The notes under the pieces were generated by a model that had not been told where the DNA came from, ran no database searches, and saw nothing but the letters and a program-made list of their open reading frames with translations. 64,000 nt of DNA from assembly GCA_021796385.1 (NCBI GenBank), contig JAJYXQ010000007.1:1-64000 (forward strand). Reading direction: 5' to 3'. Position numbers and translations under genes: made by a program. This document shows positions 24,696 through 34,927 of the stretch, in pieces. This DNA comes from Thermoplasmata archaeon (lineage in GTDB: Archaea > Thermoplasmatota > Thermoplasmata > Lutacidiplasmatales > UBA184). Numbering within the stretch: position 1 is the first letter of the stretch; each line of letters opens with the position of its first letter.

Positions 24696-26897
24696 TTATG
24701 CCTTCTCCTTCGGCTCCGAGGGGGGCGGGGATGCGTTCGGGGGGGCCCCACCCTGGGGAGGGACCGCCCGTCGGGCCCGGAACACAAGGAAGGGAATGAC
24801 CCCGAGCTCAACCTCGAGAACCAACACCAGCGTCAAGGGCGACTCATAGAACGCGCTCGTGGCAAAGTTCGTCGTGACATACAGCGAGACTCCCATCCCC
24901 GCCAAGGTCTGGTTCGTCAAGCCTTGGCGAGCATAGCTCAGGTCTGAGATCGGGATCTGGAGCGGCTGGGGGAACAGACCCGAAAGCGACGCAACGTGCG
25001 TTCCCTGCGTCGAGAATGGGACGGATGGAGGCACGGGAAAGCCTTCCGCCGAAGAGAGGATGACCGGGGACCGCGGAGCTGCGCCAAAGTCGAAGAAGTC
25101 GAGGGGAAGCCCAGAATCCGCCACAAAGCCGTTCAAGGCCGGTAAGTGCCAGTTGTAGTCGATGAAGGCGAGCATGGAGCCATGGTTGAGAAGGGTGTGG
25201 GAGACATAGTTTTCTTTCGCAAAGGGGCTGATCACGATGAAGGGGATCCGTTGGCCCAGAGGCTCCCCATCCAGCGTGGGGGGGGCGACCTGATCGTAGA
25301 AGCCACCGCCCTCATCGTATGTGATGAAGATCGCTGTGCTGTTCCAATCCGGGCTCTGCATCAGGGAATCCACCACCCGGAGGAGCCACATCGTGCCCCC
25401 CAGCGTGTCCGGAAGCTGGTCGTAGCTCGCACCCACCCCGCCATCGACCGGCTGCATCCAAGTGACGCTCGGAAGAGTACCCGCCGAGGCCTGGGCAAAG
25501 AAATCCGTATAGGGATGGATCCACGATGTGCCGGAAGACACTCCCGTGAGGTAGCTGAGGTCCCCTATCCCTGCGGAGGGATCCTGAAGGTAGTAGCCGA
25601 AGCTCACGTTGGCGGCCCCAAGCTCCGAGAATATGCATTGGTCGTACGGGATCTCCGGGGGCGGGCCATAATCGTTGATCACGGGGCTGAACCCACAATA
25701 GGAGTACAGCCGGTTCGGGTTCGTCTCGGAGAGCATGGGGGCAAAGTAGTTGTCCCCGATGGCGTATTCCTCGGCCCAATCCCACTCAGGCGCCACTTGG
25801 CTTGATGTGAGGTACGTCACGGCCGCCGGTCCCGAGTTCTGGAGGAATCCATCCATCTTACCTCCGTCCACATCGAGGTGGTAGGCACTGTAGCCCTCGA
25901 TGGGGCCTCCGGCATCGAAGGTCCTGTTCGACACGGGCGACAGAAATGAGGGGATGGAAGGGAGGGAAAGCAGGTTCAGGGGTCGGGACAGGTTGTTGGC
26001 GATCCCGGAAGAAGCGGTTTGCGGGTCCGAAGGGTAGATGCCAAAGATGTTGTCGAAGGCGTGGTTCTCGAGCATCACCATCACGACATGGCGGATGGGA
26101 GTGGCCGGGGAGCCCGACGGTTTCATGGCAATGTGGACGTTGTCACCGGTGTGGGGTAGGGCGGTGCCCACACTCAGTGCACCGGGGGACAGCCCGATGA
26201 GCAAGACGAGAAGAATGGGGAGGACGATACCGGGAGTTTGGGTAGGCGAGGCCGCGGAAGTCCGGGACAATGGCGGATCGCTCTTTCCGCTCTCCCGGAC
26301 AACCGCATCCTTTCTTCTCGCGCAAAGGCTAAGGGCTACGACGAAGACCGCGGCGATCCCCTCGAAGAGGAGGATCGTCTCGGGGAAATAGGCGTAGTTC
26401 TGCGCGATGTAGAGCACTGAACCTAGGAGAACGAGGGCGGTCGAGCCGATCGACGCGGCGGCCCAGAGCTTCCGGGGGGAGGTCTCCACAGGACTCCAAG
26501 GCGAGGTGCACAGGATCCCCCAAAGGGAGGTGACCCAGAGTACAAGTCCCGCTGAGAGGAAGCCACGGAAGGCGAACTCGAGGTTTGTCGTCACTGGATC
26601 GAGGGTGTTCCACACGCCGGCCGCCACCGTAATCGCCAAGCCCGTCACAGCCCAGATCGCTCCATAGAGGCGGCGTCGGTGGAAAGTCACGGCGGGGAGG
26701 ACCGGAAGGACGACACCGCCGAGGACGAGACCGAGGATGAGGTATGGGGCTTGGGAAAAGTCCCCCAGGAGGGAAAGGTCACCTGCGGCGTAAGCGCCGA
26801 CGATGACGGAGAGGCCGCTAAAGAAACCGAACGTCACACCGGCAAGGATCCGTGCGCCTCTTCGGGTCGACGATGTCGCCCCTTTCGACCCGGCCAT
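24696..26897 (-). CDS. Membrane-anchored phosphoesterase (phospholipase C / acid phosphatase AcpA family)
   Basis: 733 residues. The N-terminal 240 residues hold six to seven membrane helices. A phosphoesterase-family domain (about 275-620) follows, starting at HVVMVMLENHAFDNIFG with its metal-binding and nucleophile region. Further motifs are DNYFAPMLSETNPNR, FITYDEGGGFYDQV and RIPFIVISPFAK, and the protein ends with a membrane helix and a Pro-rich tail. Relatives hydrolyse phosphate mono- or diesters outside the membrane. The joining of a polytopic N-terminal part to this domain suggests the catalytic part faces outward; the substrate is unknown. tRNA-Lys lies just downstream. Confidence 0.8.
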   Translation of the reverse strand: MAGSKGATSSTRRGARILAGVTFGFFSGLSVIVGAYAAGDLSLLGDFSQAPYLILGLVLGGVVLPVLPAVTFHRRRLYGAIWAVTGLAITVAAGVWNTLDPVTTNLEFAFRGFLSAGLVLWVTSLWGILCTSPWSPVETSPRKLWAAASIGSTALVLLGSVLYIAQNYAYFPETILLFEGIAAVFVVALSLCARRKDAVVRESGKSDPPLSRTSAASPTQTPGIVLPILLVLLIGLSPGALSVGTALPHTGDNVHIAMKPSGSPATPIRHVVMVMLENHAFDNIFGIYPSDPQTASSGIANNLSRPLNLLSLPSIPSFLSPVSNRTFDAGGPIEGYSAYHLDVDGGKMDGFLQNSGPAAVTYLTSSQVAPEWDWAEEYAIGDNYFAPMLSETNPNRLYSYCGFSPVINDYGPPPEIPYDQCIFSELGAANVSFGYYLQDPSAGIGDLSYLTGVSSGTSWIHPYTDFFAQASAGTLPSVTWMQPVDGGVGASYDQLPDTLGGTMWLLRVVDSLMQSPDWNSTAIFITYDEGGGFYDQVAPPTLDGEPLGQRIPFIVISPFAKENYVSHTLLNHGSMLAFIDYNWHLPALNGFVADSGLPLDFFDFGAAPRSPVILSSAEGFPVPPSVPFSTQGTHVASLSGLFPQPLQIPISDLSYARQGLTNQTLAGMGVSLYVTTNFATSAFYESPLTLVLVLEVELGVIPFLVFRARRAVPPQGGAPPNASPPPSEPKEKA

Positions 26898-26957
26898 GCG
26901 AATAGGTTCCCTCGGTCCACCTCATCGGCGAGGTTAGTTAACCCTTGCCAGAGACCC

Positions 26958-27713
26958 CTACGGGACGGTATGGCGGGTGGGGGGCTCCCACAGTCGTCGG
27001 TACGCCAACCGGTAGAGGCTGCCGACATGCCAGACGTAGTCGGCAATCTGACGAAAGCTGAGCTTGCTCGATCCGGCGATCCGATCGTGGAAGACGAAGG
27101 GGATCTCGACGACGGGCTTCGGTCGGCACCGGACGAGGATCTCGAATCCGAGTTTGTAGCCAATGGGCCGCACGGGTGCCCGGGCCAAGACACCCCGGTG
27201 GACAGCAAAGAACCCGCTCATCGGGTCTTGCACACGCAGGCCATTGGTCAAAGGAAGTGCCATGAGGGTCGCCGCCGCGCTCAGGAGCCGGCGGTCCATG
27301 CGCCAGTTGACCACGTAACCACCCTCTACGTAACGGCTGGCGATGGCCATCTCGGCTTCGCCTGAGAGCACGACCCGGATGAGTGTCGGTGCGAGGGAGG
27401 GGGGGTGGCTCCCGTCCGTGTCCATGACGAGGGCTGCCCGACCGTGAGCCTCATTGAAGCCCTTCAGGATGGCCGAAGCGAGCCCCCGTTCCTCGGTCCG
27501 GACGATGATCCGCAAGGGGGTACGAAGCGAGAGCTTCTCGGCGATCTCGACCGTCCCGTCATGGGAATTGTCATCAACGAGTATGATCTCTGAACGGAAG
27601 CTCTCTCGGGAGAGGACCTCATCCAGTTGTCGGAGCACGGGTCCGACCATGGCCGCTTCGTTGTACGTTGGGAGTACTACGCTTGCGTCCACTCCGCTTC
27701 TTGGTGCTTCCAT
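26958..27713 (-). CDS. GT2-family glycosyltransferase, dolichol-phosphate mannosyltransferase type
   Basis: 251 residues with the GT-A layout: VVLPTYNEAAMV, LVDDNSHDGT, the metal-binding AALVMDTDGSHPP, SRYVEGG, and the acceptor-side DPMSGFFAVHRG. It lacks the C-terminal membrane helices of some Dpm1 homologues. It probably moves a sugar from a nucleotide donor to dolichyl phosphate for archaeal N-glycosylation; donor sugar is not readable. Its first 95 nt overlap the end of topA in another frame, so translation is probably coupled. A GTG eight codons in is an alternative start. Confidence 0.85.
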   Translation of the reverse strand: MEAPRSGVDASVVLPTYNEAAMVGPVLRQLDEVLSRESFRSEIILVDDNSHDGTVEIAEKLSLRTPLRIIVRTEERGLASAILKGFNEAHGRAALVMDTDGSHPPSLAPTLIRVVLSGEAEMAIASRYVEGGYVVNWRMDRRLLSAAATLMALPLTNGLRVQDPMSGFFAVHRGVLARAPVRPIGYKLGFEILVRCRPKPVVEIPFVFHDRIAGSSKLSFRQIADYVWHVGSLYRLAYRRLWEPPTRHTVP

Positions 27714-30045
27714 CGGCCTTCGCCTTGGGATTTGCCACTGTGTCAGTGCCTATATAGCTTTGCTTTCGAGTGGAACATTCCATGTTGATGCAGATGGTCC
27801 ACGGAGGGCGACCCGACCGGACCACGGTCACGATCGGTGCTCCGCAGGCACCGCAGGCCTCGGGGTGCCGGTCAAGCCGGCCGTTCTGGGGCAACGGGTA
27901 GCTCACACGGCAGTTCGGGAACCCGCTGCAGGCGACGAAGCGCTTACCCCGGAAAGAATACTTGATCTGGAGGGGGGACGCGCACTTCGGGCACGTGCCG
28001 AACGAATACTCCTGCTGATGCGTTTCGCATTCCGGGTTGATGCAGTAGTTCTTGGGGCGCTGCCCGCGGTGGACGATTCGCACCATGGGGACATGGCACT
28101 TCGGGCACACTTCTCCGCAGGGCTCGATGTGCCCCGAGGAGGGCAGCGGATAGCTCGCCGTGCACGACCGTGGGTTGTTCGCGCACTGGACCCACCGGCG
28201 GCCTCGAGGGGAAGTGTGTATCCGGAGCGGACCACCGCACTTCACGCATAGCCCGACCAAGTGTTGCTTATCCAGAGCTCCTGTGAGAGTGTCCCGTACG
28301 CCCTCCGCATTCTCTCGGAGAACCTGGTAGATCTCCCGAAGCATGTCCCGGGACTCGGTGACCACGGCATCCAGTGTCCGCGTCCCTGCAGCGATCAAGC
28401 TCATATCCTCCTCGAGCCGGCTCGTCATCTCGGGTTTCGTCACGAGGCTAGCGTTAGTCTCCAGGGCCTCGGTCACGGCGAGACCGCTCGAGGTGGGTTC
28501 TAGCCCTTTGGGCATGATGTAGCGCCGCTCCACCAGCTTCTGGATGATCTCATGGCGCGTCGACTTTGTGCCGAGCCCCAGCTTCTCCATCTCCTGGATG
28601 AGTCCGCCCTGGGAGTATCTTCGGGGTGGCTCCGTCCGCCCCTCGTGCATGCGTACCTCAAGTATCTTGACCGTGGTCCCGGGGGCGAGGCGTGGGAAGT
28701 CGTTCTCCTTGGCCTCGTAGTAGGGGTACACGTCGTACCAACCGCGGTCGGTCAACCGGAACCCGGATCCCTCGAGAATCTCACCAGCCACCGAGACGCT
28801 GGCCTTCCGCCGGATGCCTTTGGCATCGGGAGCGGTCGTCGCTAGGAACCTCCGGGCAACGAGCTCGTAGACCCGCCCTCGGTCGGTGGCCAGGCTCTTC
28901 AGGTCGAACTTTCCCGTCGGATAGATGGGGGGGTGGTCCGTGGTCTCCATTCGGCCCCGGGTGGCCCGCAGCTTCTCTTGGGAAAGTACATACTTCGCCT
29001 CCTTGGAGAACGGGCCTTCCGCCAGCATCTCGAGGATACCGCGCAGACCGAGCGTACGAGGATACACCGTGTTGTCCGTACGCGGGTAGCTGATCGTGCC
29101 ACCGGTGTACAGGTCCTCTGCCACCCGCATCGCGTGGGAGGCCGAGAGGCCAAGTCGCGTTGCCTCCGCGAGGAACAGGGTGGTGCTGAAGGGGATCGGA
29201 GGACGGACGCTCTCCTCTTCTTCTGTGAATTCATCGACCTTGGCCTCCTTGGCCCGGGACATCTTCTTGTGGACCGCGTCGGCCTCCTTGGCATCGAACC
29301 AACGACCGTGGGAGTGTCGGAGCTCAAAGGTCTCACCGTTGTATTCCGCCGTCACCGAGATCTCCCAAAAGGGCTGGGGTACGAAGGTCCGGATCTCCTT
29401 GTCCCGGTCCACAAGGAGTGCGAGGGTCGGGGTCTGGACCCGGCCCGCGGACAGCACGGAACCGGATCCGGAGTAGCCACCGTCCGAGCGCGAGACGAGC
29501 GTGAGATAGCGGGTGAGAAGGGCCCCCCACATGAGGTCGATGTTCTGCCGGGCCATCCCGGCATCGGCTAGGTTGCGATCGAGGGCCTTGAGCTCGGCAA
29601 AAGCCTTCTCGATCTCGGACTTCGACATGGCACTATATTGGGCGCGCTGGACTTGGATGTTGGGATTGACCTCCTGTATGATCTCAAGACACTCCGCCGC
29701 GATGACCTCCCCTTCCCGGTCCCAGTCCGTGGCCAGGATCACCATCTGGTGAGTCGGCGCGTTCTGGCGGACGGTCTCGACAATGCCGGGTTCGGTCACG
29801 CTGCGTTGGGGGGTGGCCTCGAGGAGCTGAGGCAGGGTGGCCAGATCCCATCGGTTGAGCTCCTCGGGATAGTCCAGTTCCACGATATGGCCGCGGAGCC
29901 CCATGACGGTGAACTCATCTCCCTGGCGTTCGAAACGGAAGACCGCAACCGGACCTTGCCGCTCCCGTTTCATCTTCCCTTCGGAAAGCACTACGGCTAT
30001 CCGCAGGGCGGTGTTGAACTTCTCGGTGATAACTAGGCGCCGCAT
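27619..30045 (-). CDS. topA: DNA topoisomerase I (type IA)
   Basis: 808 residues. An N-terminal Toprim domain (LVITEKFNTALRIA and the acidic ATDWDREGE) is followed by the type IA core with the catalytic tyrosine in ISYPRTDNTVYP (near residue 318) and SAGRVQTPTLALLV. Four C-terminal four-Cys zinc fingers follow (CVKC..C..C, CPKC..C..C, CPKC..C..C, CGAC..C..C) and a Lys/Arg-rich tail. It relaxes negative supercoils through a covalent 5'-phosphotyrosine. The stop lies 95 nt inside the GT2 gene. ATG 30045 is directly before the tRNA-Phe promoter area. Confidence 0.95.
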   Translation of the reverse strand: MRRLVITEKFNTALRIAVVLSEGKMKRERQGPVAVFRFERQGDEFTVMGLRGHIVELDYPEELNRWDLATLPQLLEATPQRSVTEPGIVETVRQNAPTHQMVILATDWDREGEVIAAECLEIIQEVNPNIQVQRAQYSAMSKSEIEKAFAELKALDRNLADAGMARQNIDLMWGALLTRYLTLVSRSDGGYSGSGSVLSAGRVQTPTLALLVDRDKEIRTFVPQPFWEISVTAEYNGETFELRHSHGRWFDAKEADAVHKKMSRAKEAKVDEFTEEEESVRPPIPFSTTLFLAEATRLGLSASHAMRVAEDLYTGGTISYPRTDNTVYPRTLGLRGILEMLAEGPFSKEAKYVLSQEKLRATRGRMETTDHPPIYPTGKFDLKSLATDRGRVYELVARRFLATTAPDAKGIRRKASVSVAGEILEGSGFRLTDRGWYDVYPYYEAKENDFPRLAPGTTVKILEVRMHEGRTEPPRRYSQGGLIQEMEKLGLGTKSTRHEIIQKLVERRYIMPKGLEPTSSGLAVTEALETNASLVTKPEMTSRLEEDMSLIAAGTRTLDAVVTESRDMLREIYQVLRENAEGVRDTLTGALDKQHLVGLCVKCGGPLRIHTSPRGRRWVQCANNPRSCTASYPLPSSGHIEPCGEVCPKCHVPMVRIVHRGQRPKNYCINPECETHQQEYSFGTCPKCASPLQIKYSFRGKRFVACSGFPNCRVSYPLPQNGRLDRHPEACGACGAPIVTVVRSGRPPWTICINMECSTRKQSYIGTDTVANPKAKADGSTKKRSGRKRSTPNVQRSGHGRTRAPTTG

Positions 30046-30090
30046 GTGAGGGCTTTTAACAGGGCCTGCATGTCCCCGTCAGTCATAACT

Positions 30091-30163
30091 GCCGCGGTAG
30101 CTCAGTTGGGAGAGCGTAAGACTGAAGATCTTAAGGCCGCCGGTTCAAGCCCGGCCCGCGGCA
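30091..30163 (+). tRNA. tRNA-Phe (anticodon GAA)
   Basis: Cloverleaf with acceptor GCCGCGG/CCGCGGC, D-arm GCTC/GAGC, anticodon stem TAAGA/TCTTA around CTGAAGA (anticodon GAA), T-arm GCCGG/CCGGC, discriminator A. 73 nt, no intron. Confidence 0.92.
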
Positions 30164-30276
30164 TACCTCGGGGAGAGGTCCGCGGAGCTTTGGCGGGAAC
30201 TGTGATATATCCGAGTTCCCATAAGATGATCATATCGCCCGAGCGAGGGAGGTCGGGCGACACTCAACAGGTAAGA

Positions 30277-33200
30277 ATGCGAGCGAAGTTGGAGAAACCT
30301 ATCCTTCACCCGACGCAGTACGGTACGAGCCGCCCTGCCCCCCCGCATCCGTCAGGCTTAGTGCCGGTGTGCCTCCTGCTGCTCTTCATTCTTGCGTTGC
30401 CTTCTTTGCCAAGCTCGGTGATGTTCGGGGGTCTTACGACCGCTTCCGTCAGGGAAGCAGGGCCTGGCGAGGTTCCCGTTCAAAATCCGGTTTCGTCACC
30501 AGCAGCCCCGGCTTCAACAGAACGTGTGGGGAATGAGGTACCGGTGGTTTCTCAGGTCCCCTCAGCCCTGCCACCCCCGACCGCCGAGGTCCCGATCATC
30601 CTCTCCAACGCGCAATCCTCCTCCATCGGTGACTACCAGCAGAAGGTCGATATCGCTTCCTCAACATACTCCACGTACATCAATGCGAACTGGTCGAATG
30701 TCTGGTTCACTTACACGAACGGAACAACCATTACCGCCTGGATCGAGACGAATGCTTCGAACACGGCAGCCCAGACGATCGTATGGCTGAAGCTCAACGG
30801 GATTGGAGCCGGCGGTTCGGTCACAGTGGACATGGTGTTCGGCCCGACCAGCTACCATGGTCTGTCGGCAAGCGGTCCCACGGGCGAAGCCCCTCAGCTC
30901 TCCGCTAAGTATGGACAGTTGGATGATGGAGCCCTGGTCTTTCCCTTTTACGACAATTTCAAGGGCACCACCTTGAACACGAATCTGTGGAAGGCACCGG
31001 TCAAGACGGCGAACGGCGTCGTGACCGTGAACAACGGTGTGTCGTTCTATGCCAAGGCTGGTGGGGACTACGTCTTCATCCTGACGAAGAATTCCTTGGC
31101 TCCCCCCCTGATCACCGAGGAGCTCTTCGATCCGAACGGTCTTTCTACGGCCGGGATCAATCCCGTGATCGGCGAAACGACGGCCGGTACCAAATCAACC
31201 TTGGTCGATCTGTGTCCGGGGTATGAAGCACAATGGGTTACTGCAACGACCCCCTCTACAAAGTATTTTGTCGACCCCAATTGCACCACATCGACCAGCA
31301 TTGCGTCCGGATGGCCCATTCCTACCACGAACACGGTGGTTGGCACGGCGTGGGTGGCCACGGGATCTGAATGGGAGTACCAGAACTATTCCACCGAAGA
31401 AAAATTGACCGACTCGTCCCTACCGATCACCACGACGTACTACCCCTACCTTGGCTTAAGCAACTATGCCGCCGGGACCTACTATGTCCAATGGGTCCGG
31501 GCCCGGATGTTCCCTCCGAACGGTGTGATGCCCGGCACGACCTTTGCCCCACTCCTCACAGCGCCAGGCCAACCCACCGTGAGCGCGACCGTGCTGGATT
31601 CGGACCAGGTGCTCTCTGTCCAAGACAGTGTTCCCACCACCGGGAGCGCACCCTTCGAATACGAGTGGCTTGTTTCCGTTAACGGTGGGGGCTTCGGCAA
31701 GGCGAACGTGTGTTCGATCCCTGACGGGTCCGGTGTCCCGAAGGGGACCGTGGAGACTTGCACCGTTCCGGCGGGAACCCTCCTCTCCGGAAAGTCGTAT
31801 GCCTTCACGTTCGCCATCAATGATTCCACGGGAAGTTCGGCGGTTTCGACCTCTTCCTCCAACGTCAAGGTCTATGCTCCGCTCATCCCGGGGACCATCA
31901 CCGCTTCGGGAACCCTACTCGACCGTGGTCAGTCCGCCACGCTCACCGCCTCTCCATCGGGTGGGGCCGCACCGTACACGTATACGTGGTACGCCGGGAG
32001 TTCGAACATCTGTGCCAATGATCCCGCGGCACCGGGCCCGTACGCATTGACCACGACAGTCGCCCCTACGACGAGCTGGGACTACTGTTTCAGTGTACAG
32101 GACAGTGCGACCCAGCCGGAGAACCGGACCACAACCGCGGTGCTCTTGACGGTGAACCCCGCACTGAGCGCCAATGCGATCACGCCTTCAGCCCCGACGA
32201 TCCTCCAGGGCAATGGGGTTACGTTGAGCGCCCAACCCTCCGGAGGCTCACCGCCGTACTCCTTCCAGTGGCTCTCCGGTCTTTCTTCGAGCTGTGCTTC
32301 GGATTCCCCTATCTCCGGGGCGGCCGGGTCCATGCTCAACGTCACCCCCGCCACTTCAACGTACTATTGCTATTCGTTGTCGGATGTGTCTAACGGCACA
32401 CCTACTGCGACCGCGAGCTCACCGACGGACCTGGTCACCATCGCGACGCTTCCGGCGATACCCGGGACACCCACGGCTTCGAGGCCGACCGTGGATGTGG
32501 GACAGGGGGTCTCCTTCGTGAGTTCGGGTTCGTCAAGCGGGGGCTCGGGTGGGAACTACTATTCTTGGGTCGGTCTTCCCCCGGGCTGCCCTACCGCCAA
32601 TTCGCTCAACATCACCTGCGCCCCCACTGCCGCCGGAAACTTCACCATCAACTTGACCGTGACGGATTCCCAGGGCTACTCGACCACGAGCGCCACCTTG
32701 AATTATGTCGTCTATAGCGACCCGCACGTTTCCGCACCGGTACCCTCCCGAAGTTCATCGGACGTCGGCCAATCGGTGACCTTCGTGGCGAACGGGATCG
32801 GGGGGTACGGTTCCCTGACCTACTCTTGGACCAATTCGAGCACAGCGTTGGGATGCGCTCCATCGAACAATTCCACGCTCGGCTGCGATCCGACCCGTTC
32901 GGGGACCTCCTTTACCGTGAGCGTGGCCGTGACCGACCAGAACGGGTTCGTTACCGCCTTCAATATCTCGTCCTACTATCTGGTCTTTCCGGATCCGCTG
33001 GTTGGCATTCCCGTACCTTCTACGACGAACGTTGTCCTCGGCCTGAGCGTCTACTTCAACTCAAGCGTGGTCCAACCCGGTTCCGGCGGGGACGTATATC
33101 GTTGGACCTTGTCGGGAACTGGACTTGGGTGTGCGGTCTCTACTAACCTCACTCTCCGCTGCACTCCGGGTTCGACCGGCAACTACACCACCTTGATCAC

Positions 33201-34842
33201 GATGATCGACAGCAACGGGTTCTCCAATTCCTCCATCTCGCCAGTGGTAAGGGTGACTCCCACCACCTCAGGTCCCGTCATCAACAGTTTCGCTGCCTAC
33301 CCGGACCCGGTCATTCTCGGTTCGACGACATACCTCAATGTCTCCTCATCGGGGGGGAGCGGCACCCTTTCCTATACCTTCACCGGCGTTCCACCCGGGT
33401 GTGCAACGGCCGACGTGCACGCGCTTCCATGCACCCCGAGCCGGACCGGCAACTTCACCGTCGAGGTGTTTGTGAACGACACCGCTGGGCATTCGGCCAA
33501 CGCAGCCACGCTCCTTGAGGTCGTGAACACAACCACGGTCCCCGAACTCACATCGGTCTCGGTGAGCCCCTCGTCAAAGTCCCTACCGGTCCTGACCCAA
33601 GCAGTCTTCCAAGCGATCCCCGCTTGCACTGGCGGAGCTTGCCCCAAGGTCGGGGTGACGTACCTTTGGACCCTCCAGAGCCCCGCGCTGGGCAGCCTCA
33701 GTTCCACTTCGCTGCCATCGACCACATTCACCGCAGGTGCGACTCCAGGAACCACACGGATCGAGGTGACGGCTTCCTATCTCGGCAAGGTCGCCCATTC
33801 GAATGCGACCCTGACCATCACATCAACTGTGGTGCCGACCCTCCTTTCCGTTACGATAACCCCAGTCAATGCCTCACTCGCCCCGGGGGCCTCTCAGTCC
33901 TTCCAAGCCTCGGCGGCCTGCTCGCCGAGCCCGTGCCCCAGCGGGATCGCCTATACTTGGCGAATGAATGTCTCATCCCTGGGGAACCTGAGCACGCCAT
34001 CCGGTAGTGTCGTCCGGTTCACGGCGGGGGACCACTCAGGAAACCTCAGTTTGGCTGTGACCGCGGTCCTGGGTGCCCAATCCGTAAGCCACAGCATCCC
34101 GGTCATCATCTTGGCCGGGTCCACCGCTCCTACCGGGAGCACGGGGAACGGGTTCCTTGTGGACCTGTTGCTCATCCTTGTGCTGGTCATCGCCTTGGTC
34201 TTCCTGCTGGTCATGTTGGCTTGGCGTCGTTCGCGAAGGGCTTCCCCACCGACCTATCCGGCGGCAGCTGCCCCTCCCCCCACAGGAATGATCGCAGGCG
34301 CAGTGGTCGCGAGCACACCCCCGCCCCCACCAACCCAACCGGAGTGGATTGAGGACGATGAACCGCGGGAGGATGCTCCGCCCCCAGAGGCCCCGGCTTC
34401 TCCCTCATCGGAAGTGCCAGCGTCTGAGCCCAGGACCGTCGCGGTGATCCCCCCTTCGCTTACAGAGTTACCCTCCCCCGACAGCTTGCCCGAGGCCACC
34501 GACTTGCCACCCGAGGGAGCAACCACTGACATTCCGGCCACACCGCAGGAAGGGCCTCCGTCTCCCGAGGAGGAAACTCCGGCCCCAGAGCCCGATGAGT
34601 CCGAAGCGGTCTCCCTTGCCCACTTCCGCAATTTCAGCAAGGAACTCCGGCGCCTTCGAAAACAACGAACCGCCCTCGGTTCCTCGGTAGCGGCAGGAGG
34701 GACCCCAGGTACTTCCTCCCCGGAAGAACCCTCCCCAGAATCTCAACCTTCCGAGGCGGGCGAGGACGGTGGAAAGGGAAAGCCGGCCCAATCCCGGGAT
34801 GAGCCGTCCACAGAGGAAGAAGACCCTTCCGCGAAGTCCTAG
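30277..34842 (+). CDS. Large Ig-repeat surface protein with acidic cytoplasmic tail
   Basis: About 1521 residues. A signal segment (VCLLLLFILALPSLP) is followed by a DUF2341-like domain (about 102-190, DIASSTYSTY..W) and a lectin/LamG-like stretch beginning YDNFKGTTLNTNLW. Then come some eight to nine Ig/PKD-like repeats (about 430-1260), many with a cysteine pair of the CAPT/CTPS type, and a membrane helix (about 1290-1315). The end is a cytoplasmic tail of about 200 residues rich in Pro, Glu and Ser. It is probably an S-layer-associated adhesin or receptor. The track start runs through tRNA-Phe; ATG 30277 is chosen, and ATG 30226, only 21 nt after a GATATAT box, is the alternative. Confidence 0.72.
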   Translation: MRAKLEKPILHPTQYGTSRPAPPHPSGLVPVCLLLLFILALPSLPSSVMFGGLTTASVREAGPGEVPVQNPVSSPAAPASTERVGNEVPVVSQVPSALPPPTAEVPIILSNAQSSSIGDYQQKVDIASSTYSTYINANWSNVWFTYTNGTTITAWIETNASNTAAQTIVWLKLNGIGAGGSVTVDMVFGPTSYHGLSASGPTGEAPQLSAKYGQLDDGALVFPFYDNFKGTTLNTNLWKAPVKTANGVVTVNNGVSFYAKAGGDYVFILTKNSLAPPLITEELFDPNGLSTAGINPVIGETTAGTKSTLVDLCPGYEAQWVTATTPSTKYFVDPNCTTSTSIASGWPIPTTNTVVGTAWVATGSEWEYQNYSTEEKLTDSSLPITTTYYPYLGLSNYAAGTYYVQWVRARMFPPNGVMPGTTFAPLLTAPGQPTVSATVLDSDQVLSVQDSVPTTGSAPFEYEWLVSVNGGGFGKANVCSIPDGSGVPKGTVETCTVPAGTLLSGKSYAFTFAINDSTGSSAVSTSSSNVKVYAPLIPGTITASGTLLDRGQSATLTASPSGGAAPYTYTWYAGSSNICANDPAAPGPYALTTTVAPTTSWDYCFSVQDSATQPENRTTTAVLLTVNPALSANAITPSAPTILQGNGVTLSAQPSGGSPPYSFQWLSGLSSSCASDSPISGAAGSMLNVTPATSTYYCYSLSDVSNGTPTATASSPTDLVTIATLPAIPGTPTASRPTVDVGQGVSFVSSGSSSGGSGGNYYSWVGLPPGCPTANSLNITCAPTAAGNFTINLTVTDSQGYSTTSATLNYVVYSDPHVSAPVPSRSSSDVGQSVTFVANGIGGYGSLTYSWTNSSTALGCAPSNNSTLGCDPTRSGTSFTVSVAVTDQNGFVTAFNISSYYLVFPDPLVGIPVPSTTNVVLGLSVYFNSSVVQPGSGGDVYRWTLSGTGLGCAVSTNLTLRCTPGSTGNYTTLITMIDSNGFSNSSISPVVRVTPTTSGPVINSFAAYPDPVILGSTTYLNVSSSGGSGTLSYTFTGVPPGCATADVHALPCTPSRTGNFTVEVFVNDTAGHSANAATLLEVVNTTTVPELTSVSVSPSSKSLPVLTQAVFQAIPACTGGACPKVGVTYLWTLQSPALGSLSSTSLPSTTFTAGATPGTTRIEVTASYLGKVAHSNATLTITSTVVPTLLSVTITPVNASLAPGASQSFQASAACSPSPCPSGIAYTWRMNVSSLGNLSTPSGSVVRFTAGDHSGNLSLAVTAVLGAQSVSHSIPVIILAGSTAPTGSTGNGFLVDLLLILVLVIALVFLLVMLAWRRSRRASPPTYPAAAAPPPTGMIAGAVVASTPPPPPTQPEWIEDDEPREDAPPPEAPASPSSEVPASEPRTVAVIPPSLTELPSPDSLPEATDLPPEGATTDIPATPQEGPPSPEEETPAPEPDESEAVSLAHFRNFSKELRRLRKQRTALGSSVAAGGTPGTSSPEEPSPESQPSEAGEDGGKGKPAQSRDEPSTEEEDPSAKS

Positions 34843-34927
34843 GTTCGGTTCCTCTTTCTTGGGGAAGGGAGCCTCACGCTTCCGCTTCAGGTCGTACCTT
34901 TTCAGTCGGAACGGCTTGCCATACATA

